DNA of 64,000 nt from the NCBI GenBank assembly GCA_951799425.1, contig OX637394.1, forward strand, positions 35,190,001-35,254,000, written 5' to 3'. Every line of letters starts with the position of its first letter. Position 1 is the stretch's first letter. Positions 58,175 to 64,000 of the stretch are shown here, one piece after another. The notes beneath the pieces were generated by a model. The model worked only from the letters and a program-made list of their open reading frames with translations, had not been told where the DNA came from and searched no databases. This DNA is from Ilex aquifolium. Lineage: Eukaryota > Streptophyta > Magnoliopsida > Aquifoliales > Aquifoliaceae. The translations under genes and the position numbers were made by a program.

Positions 58175-59776
58175 GACTATGTGTGTACGGATTATAGAAG
58201 TTGGTGAGTGTCACTCTCCCTCGGGTTCCATGCAAGAAATGGGAAAAATCATGTGTGTGTGTGTGCAAAAGTGCTCCCCAAGCATAGAGAGACTTGCAAT
58301 GTCGTGTTTTACTTGGAATGGGTATTCCAAGGTCGTCTCCTCAGGGAATGTAGGTCAAATTGTTGTGAAGGGTGATTTGTAAAGAAATGAAAATGAGAAA
58401 ATCTTTTGAATTGTGTTTTGGTGAGTGGTGTTTTGATAAAAATACAAGAAAGCAAGGTTGGCTAATCCATAGAGGTCATTCCAATGGGAATGCCAAATCA
58501 ACTCAATTCATTCAACCAATGGTGTCTCAGTGTTTGATTGATTCATAGGGAGTGAGGGACTAACTTGAAGGTGTTGGCACAAGCATACCCCAAAACAAGT
58601 CTACGGTGTATCAAGATCTCACAACCACGTCCGCACTCAACCTAGTCAAACCAAATACTTTACACTACGAGGAAGAATGGGAGGGAGTTGATTTCACATA
58701 CCCAAGAGGAAATTCCCCTTGGATTAGCCAACTAAAAGTCTAGCTACTCATGATCAAAGCAAGAACAATCACAATGTAAAGAGACATGGTAGTGAAATGA
58801 AGAATTAAATTTGTATTGATGCAAGAAGAGGTTAAACTACAAAAACAAATTCATTTCATACCCAAAATACAAAGCTTGGAAAGAAAGCCCAAATGTAAAG
58901 CTTTAGAAAAGTGGAAGAGTTTCACTCCTCCAAGGGAAGAAGGAAGCTCAAACAATGGAAGCAAATGAAACTAATAATGAAAGTAGAAGAAAGCTAGTCA
59001 CTTTTAAAGGGTTTCCACCTCAACCAAAAGATGATCTATCTTCCTCTATGCAAGTAAATGTAAGTCTAAGTCTAAGACTAACTCTACAACTAACTCTCCT
59101 AAGTGTAGCTCTCCTTTGAAGCTCCCACAGTGGGAGTATTTATAGGCAAGGAGGAGGGGGCAAGGGAGTGTGAAGGAATAGTACAAGGTCTTCAAAGTCC
59201 AAGTGAGTGCCCCAAGGTCCGGATAGAAAATCAACCACTCTACAAGCTGTCTTGGGACGATGTTCGAATGTTAGATGCCGTTCGAACGTTGTCTATTGTC
59301 TTCCTTGATGGGCGTTCGAATGCCATGTGGAGTTTGAACTGCCTACTCAAGTGGCCTTTGTTCTTCTGCGAGAGTAACTGCAACACGCCATATACCATTG
59401 CCCTTGTACTCGGTAGTCTAGTCCTCAAATAATTCAAGAGAACGTTCGAATGTGGATTGGCGTTTGAACGTGGTACTCAAGTACCTCTTTGTTTTTCTTC
59501 TTAGCTGCAACACGCCATGTATCATCACTTCAACAGTCTGGCCTTCAAATAATTCAAGAGAACTTTTGAACGTGGATTGGCGTTCGAACGTTCATGCCTT
59601 GTTTCAATCTTCTCCAATTTTCTTCCAAAACAGGTGGGTGTTGCTTGAAAGTTTGGTATCTATTGACTTTAGGCCCTTGCACAATCTTTCTCCTGAAATG
59701 TCATCATTTAAACTCTATCAAAGCATAATTAGTCTTAAAAAGGGCATAGTAAGTTGCTAATTTTCACTACTAATCA
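58175..59776 (-). mobile_element. LTR C of element E3 (3' LTR)
   Basis: The right end reads CACTACTAATCA, with the polypurine tract just outside (59779-59784). The interior shares GGTCGTCTCCTCAGGGAATG (58332) and the GATTGATTCATAGGGAG region with LTRs A and B, but overall it is clearly diverged. The left end is uncertain by about 20 bp. It carries its own palindrome cassette. The partner LTR is outside the window. Confidence 0.75.
59260..59591. promoter_or_regulatory. palindrome cassette in LTR C (ACGTTCGAACGT, four pairs)
   Basis: Eight copies in four pairs, each exactly 18 bp centre to centre: 59265.5/59283.5, 59317.5/59335.5, 59447.5/59465.5 and 59567.5/59585.5. The phrase GTGGATTGGCGT sits between the members of two pairs. 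The palindrome differs completely from that in LTRs A and B, but its place in the LTR is the same (185-515 bp from the LTR start). Confidence 0.85.
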
Positions 59777-59778
59777 CA

Positions 59779-61551
59779 CCCCCCAACCTAAATATTGCTA
59801 GTCTCTAGTAATACAACAATAGTTGAATGAGAAATTATTTACAATGCCATTTTCGTAGGTCATCCGGTTGCATTTAGCATATGCAACAAGCCGTTAAACC
59901 ACTAGGTTTTCCCTAGTAGACGAGTGCTGTCTCGTTAGGGTTTTCAGTGAAGCTACCCACAAACTTCAGTCGAACAGATGTGTGTATGAGATTGCTTGTT
60001 AGAGTGAGTTAGCACCATGGTCGTTGAGACACCTAACCCTCAATTTCAACTTGTCTCCCGCACACTTCTCTTTCATGGGTATTTATTCTATGCAAAAATA
60101 AGCATTTTTCACATTGGTATGTGAAATTCCCTGTGTTGTCAGAATAACAATTCTAGCGACAAGAATTGTTATATAACAAACATTCCTCTTTACAACCTTC
60201 CATGTATAGCTTTAATTTCACAAACCTCTCTTAGAATGCTCTCAGCAAAAATTCCCTTCGATTATAGTGACTTTTCTCTCAAAGGGCATGTGATCAGAAG
60301 AAGGCTAATTGTAAATTCACATGCATGATTAGAATGGGAGTGAAATCTAAGGAAATAGACTAATCATGTTTGGCATAATCTCATGGAAGAATATTGATGC
60401 AAATAAAGTAATGCTATTAACATACCCCAAACTTTTGGTTGATGACCTATATATGCATCAGACTTGAGGTCAATTAGGGATTTTTTAAGGGTTGTAATGT
60501 GGCCAGAGGTTAGTGGCTAACAAAACGACGTCAATGGTATTCAAAAGCTATCCGTTCTTACTGTAGAACACCTCTTTATAGCTTTTCAAAATTTCACCTA
60601 CATGGTGTTTCTTTCTTTCATTATTTTTCACTTTCTTGGCCATTTTCTGTTTTTCTGTCTCTTTCTTTTTTCAGTTGATCCCACAGACTTTTCTTTCTTT
60701 TGAACAGTAGTCACCGTTGTCTTTTCTTTTTCTCTTGCTTTTCTGTATCATGCTAATTTATAAGAGGGTGCAAGAAAATTAGATAGCATAGGTATGTCGA
60801 ATATATTTTCTGGTGGCTCGGTTATCATATGGGTTATAAAAAGAGATCGCACATTAAAGGCTCAATCACGGCTAACTAGGGATGTAATTTTGTAAAAGAA
60901 ATGACTAAGGCTCAAAATTAAATCAAAGATGACCTAAGATCCTTTCTCAAGCATGTGCATATGTATGTGTCGTATGAACAGATTCTTTGTGGGATACATC
61001 AATAGACTACTCTAATTGCGTCAATCAATAATAATTTTAATGAGATTATTCAAGAATAGATAGTGAAAAACCTTACTTGAGTAAATGTTGATTGTCTCTC
61101 AAAAGCATCGCAAGGCTCGAAAACTTACTATGGTATCCTTTGTTATCTCCACTGGTTATATAAGGTTTTCAAAGAGTGTTGGTTATATATCAATTCCATT
61201 TTCGAGTCTGGTCATCTTGTACCTTAAGAATAACAAATACCAACGTACATTTGACATTTAAGCATAGAGAAACTACCATTTTTCAGAGATATGTGGTTTT
61301 TAAGTCTGGATTGTTATGTAACGTGTTAAACCAATCATGTGATTAGTCACATTAACAAATAGTCTCAATATTTACATTTGTTCCACCATTTATCGACAAA
61401 TAACAATGTAATGCTAAATCTAACACATGCATTTAAAAAGATAAATGTAATAAAACTAAATCATTAATTTCACAAAATATCATCGTTTAGCACAAAAGAT
61501 TCAAACATCCACAAAATAACAGACAACCATCCAAGTACAAAAATATCCCTC
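59779..61551 (-). other. polypurine tract and non-coding spacer of element E3
   Basis: A C-run at 59779-59784 (G-run on the sense strand) adjoins LTR C. The spacer holds TTTGGCATAATCTCATGG at 60368 and GGTGCAAGAAAATTAGATAGC at 60768, shared with the E2 spacer. It separates the LTR from the third ORF. No ORF of note. Confidence 0.65.
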
Positions 61552-62642
61552 TCAGTCTCTCGTCTCTCTAGCTCCTCCAGCCCCACCCCTCAAAAGGCTG
61601 AGAATCTCCTCCTGCTGTTGGAGAATCTTATCTTGCTTGGCCTCGATGCCAAGCATGATCTCTCGCAATGATCGTTGGGTGCTGATGCTGGTGCTGGTAC
61701 TGGTACTGGCACCTACCTCAGTCTGGGTCTGTGCCTCCGCCTCTAGCTCTCTCTCTTCCTCCTCATCCAAAACATCCTACACCACATCGGTGCCTCGAGC
61801 AGGTGGCACATCCTATCTTGCCGCCGGTCCGCCACTGTGACCTTGGCTCCGTCAGAAGGATGCCTTGTTCAATGGCCCCATCGGCTTCTACACTCCCATA
61901 TGTGGCCTGACTTGCACTCCCCAGTCCAGTCACATCTCTGTCATAAGTGTACTGAAGGGGAGTGAATTTCTCTTCACGTCACACCCCTTCATCATCTCCG
62001 TCAATATCAAAGACGTGAGGTCTATGATTTGGCCCCTTCCTATTGCGTATAACAATCGGGCCATCTCTGGGAGTATTTCGTTCTTACGTACGATGGGGGC
62101 AAGGTTGGAGACGACAATCAAGTTCAACATCTTGTACTTATCCGTCAATTCACCATGCCCGTCAATTCAACTCCGACCTCATTCATCCCCACATTCTTCC
62201 TCGAGGGGTAGCTTGGCCTTGGTACCCGTGGTACGGCCCTCATCTCCACTATATAATCTTCGTCAACGTTGATGTGAGCCCCCCTCACATAAGTCTTGAT
62301 TGCCCCATTGACAATCTCGGCGTCGGAGTAAAACTCCCGCACCAAGTCCTTCACCGCTTCCCCACCATTCCTCATATACATAAACCAACCCCTCGCCTCC
62401 ATGTTGGCATAAAGCCCCAACTCAAAAAAATCAATCAACTCAATGGAAGGTTCACAAACAATTGCTTGATTTTGGTAGAAATTTTCGTACCTATCCGCTT
62501 TGAGGGCATTGGGGAAGCGGGTTCTATCGTATCTTTGGACTATAGGTGGCCTTCCCTCTCGCTCCTCGATCACCTCTTCCACGAAATTTGGCTCTTGATT
62601 GGCCGCCTTGCGCCTAGAGGGCATTTTCCTCCTTGGAGGCAT
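61552..62642 (-). CDS. third ORF of element E3 (putative plant transposon protein family), frame-broken
   Basis: Starts MPPRRKMPSRRKAANQEPNF at 62642. It continues with RTRFPNALKADRYENFY, LYANMEARGWFMYMRNGGEA, VREFYSDAEIVNGAIKTYVR and VELTGMVN. A frame change at about 62147 leads to KMLNLIVVSNLAPIVRKNEI and MARLLYAIGRGQIIDL. Another leads to an acidic, Thr/Ser-rich tail with a Gln-rich helix (ILQQQEEILSLL) ending at 61552. It is the same family as the third ORFs of M and E2, and has a basic N-terminus. Function unknown. The E3 palindrome cassette lies upstream of its Met. Confidence 0.72.
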
Positions 62643-62874
62643 GACTCTCGATTTTGGGGGGTTTTTGGGTTTGGGAAGTTTGGATTTCTTGGTGAAAAGG
62701 TGATAAATGAGGTGGGAATGTGTTTGAGATGGTTGATTTTTGGTAGAAATTGAAATTGGAGGAGGTTTTGAAGGCTGTAAAGTGAAGGGCCACCGAGGGT
62801 TTTGGGGGTTTTTGAGGGTTTTGGGTGATTTTGAAATGAAGAAGACGAACCATGTATTTATAGGCTGGGAGCCA

Positions 62875-63168
62875 ACGTTCGAACGTCATTGACGTTCAAA
62901 CGTGTGTAGAAGGATTTTAAAAAGATGGTTCGAACTTTACACCGGTGTTCGAACATGAAAAGCTCCCAGTACTTTCGATGTTATGTCAGAGGATAAATAT
63001 TGTAAGCTCCTAACGTTCGAACGTGGGTGTGGTGTTCGAACGTTTAGTCCTATTTCAAACTATACTATGGCATTCAAAAGCGGAGAGCTTCCAGTACTTT
63101 TCATTTCCTGTAGAGTTCAAAGTACTGTAAGCAGCCAACGTTCGAACGTCACCTGGCGTTCGAATGCC
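62875..63168. promoter_or_regulatory. palindrome cassette upstream of the third ORF of element E3
   Basis: Eight copies of the LTR C palindrome (ACGTTCGAACGT or near it) in four pairs with centres 62880.5/62897.5, 62931.5/62950.5, 63018.5/63037.5 and 63143.5/63161.5, that is 17, 19, 19 and 18 bp apart. The cassette lies 230-530 bp upstream of the Met at 62642. Confidence 0.85.
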
Positions 63169-63169
63169 A

Positions 63170-64000
63170 GATCAAAAATCAAAATTTTATGCACATTTAT
63201 ATACACAATAAAAGAAGGCTATATACACAAATTGAACATGAACAAAAATCATGGTGTCTTAGGATAAGTCCCTACCCACGCTTAAGGTTGGTATTCTAGG
63301 ACATTACTTACTCGGCCCACATTTTTTTTCAACAAAAAGATTTTTGTACATCTAACAAAAAGATATTTACACTTTTTACAAAAAGTTCGGACCTTTGACT
63401 TTCATCCCAAAAACACAGTTTTCCACAATTTTGTCAAAAAACAATCTAATCCGAGTCTTCCTCTGTCTCCATGCCATTTGAAAAATTAGCGACTCTTCTA
63501 ATTTCCTGTGGCACAAAACGGGTAAGCAAAGCACCAGAATAGCATGGCGTCTTAGGATAATCCTTACTCTACCCATTCACTATCCAGTCTAATCGATAGA
63601 GTGCGCGATCGTAAATTGGTTCAGAACACTGATTATATTCTTTCATGTAAAAGATCCGAGTACATTGTTTACAGGCACCAAGTCTTTTGGCACAACGACG
63701 CTTAGCAAAAGTGCTTCTGCCACATAGTGGTTTTGCTTGTTGATCTCGAATTTTGGTTTTCTTACCAATCTTGCTTTTCTCATTATCACAGCATGCACAT
63801 CAGACAGAAAAGTGTGTAAAAATTTTAGACTGAACCAAAAAAGCTTACTATCCATGCTTACTAGCTTTAAGACACTCTATCTGGTTCTTTAACGTCTGCC
63901 AGTCACAAAGACGATTGAAGCTACTTTAAAGACATGATCATCACTATATGGACTGTAAAAATCCGAAATACAAGATAGAATACACAATACAATCAAGAAA
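63170..64000. other. upstream non-coding part of element E3 or its flank
   Basis: No gene recognised. The phrase TTAGGATAA occurs at about 63259 and 63552 in similar surroundings, suggesting a degenerate duplication. By position it should be the stretch between pol and the third ORF of E3, but no pol text is visible. Confidence 0.35.

Overview
The window looks like nuclear DNA of a eudicot plant with a repeat-rich genome: AT-rich, plant-type introns, one ordinary plant gene, and many plant transposons. The only clear host gene is a ten-exon mitochondrial aspartate aminotransferase on the + strand (coding exons 11984-23654, predicted 424 residues). Its long introns hold a 3.9-kb Mutator-like element with a 9-bp target duplication, an LTR-retrotransposon scrap and a LINE scrap.

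Left of that gene (about 2.1-6.2 kb, minus strand) lies a transposon-type multi-exon gene joining an HMG-box-like segment, a DUF1985-like segment and a C-terminal Ulp1 (C48) protease fold whose catalytic Cys reads Tyr. It is followed, from 6.5 to 11.5 kb, by non-coding DNA full of paired GATCGATC palindromes. This stretch includes a 124-bp-arm inverted repeat and a roughly 15-copy, 179-bp tandem array.

From 24 to 64 kb the window is a graveyard of mobile DNA. It holds a 1.56-kb TIR element at 24.1-25.7 kb, a plant-mobile-domain (PMD) pseudogene at 27.8-28.8 kb, and a decayed + strand Athila-type Ty3/gypsy element at 28.8-31.7 kb. A nest of minus-strand Athila-type elements follows. Element M (36301-56919) is the best preserved: LTRs, PBS, gag, protease, RT, integrase, a third ORF and a polypurine tract can all be read. 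It carries four + strand solo LTRs of related families, each with TG...CA ends and 5-bp target duplications; one sits inside another. An older element (E2) seems split by M: its integrase remnant is at 56.9-58.2 kb and its third ORF at 34.2-35.5 kb. A third element (E3) occupies 58.2-64 kb.

The most unusual pattern is a cassette of short perfect palindromes in the upstream part of these LTRs. The palindromes are arranged in pairs with constant centre-to-centre spacing. Elements M and E3 repeat their own palindrome in the leader upstream of their third ORF, and each family has a different palindrome and spacing: ACCTTCCGGAAGGT at 22 bp, ACGTTCGAACGT at 17-19 bp, ACCTACCGGTAGGT at multiples of about 11 bp, GTACCGGTAC at 13 bp. 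This looks like a family-specific binding-site code in two regulatory positions of each element. Its function is not known to me. No rRNA, tRNA or CRISPR array was seen.
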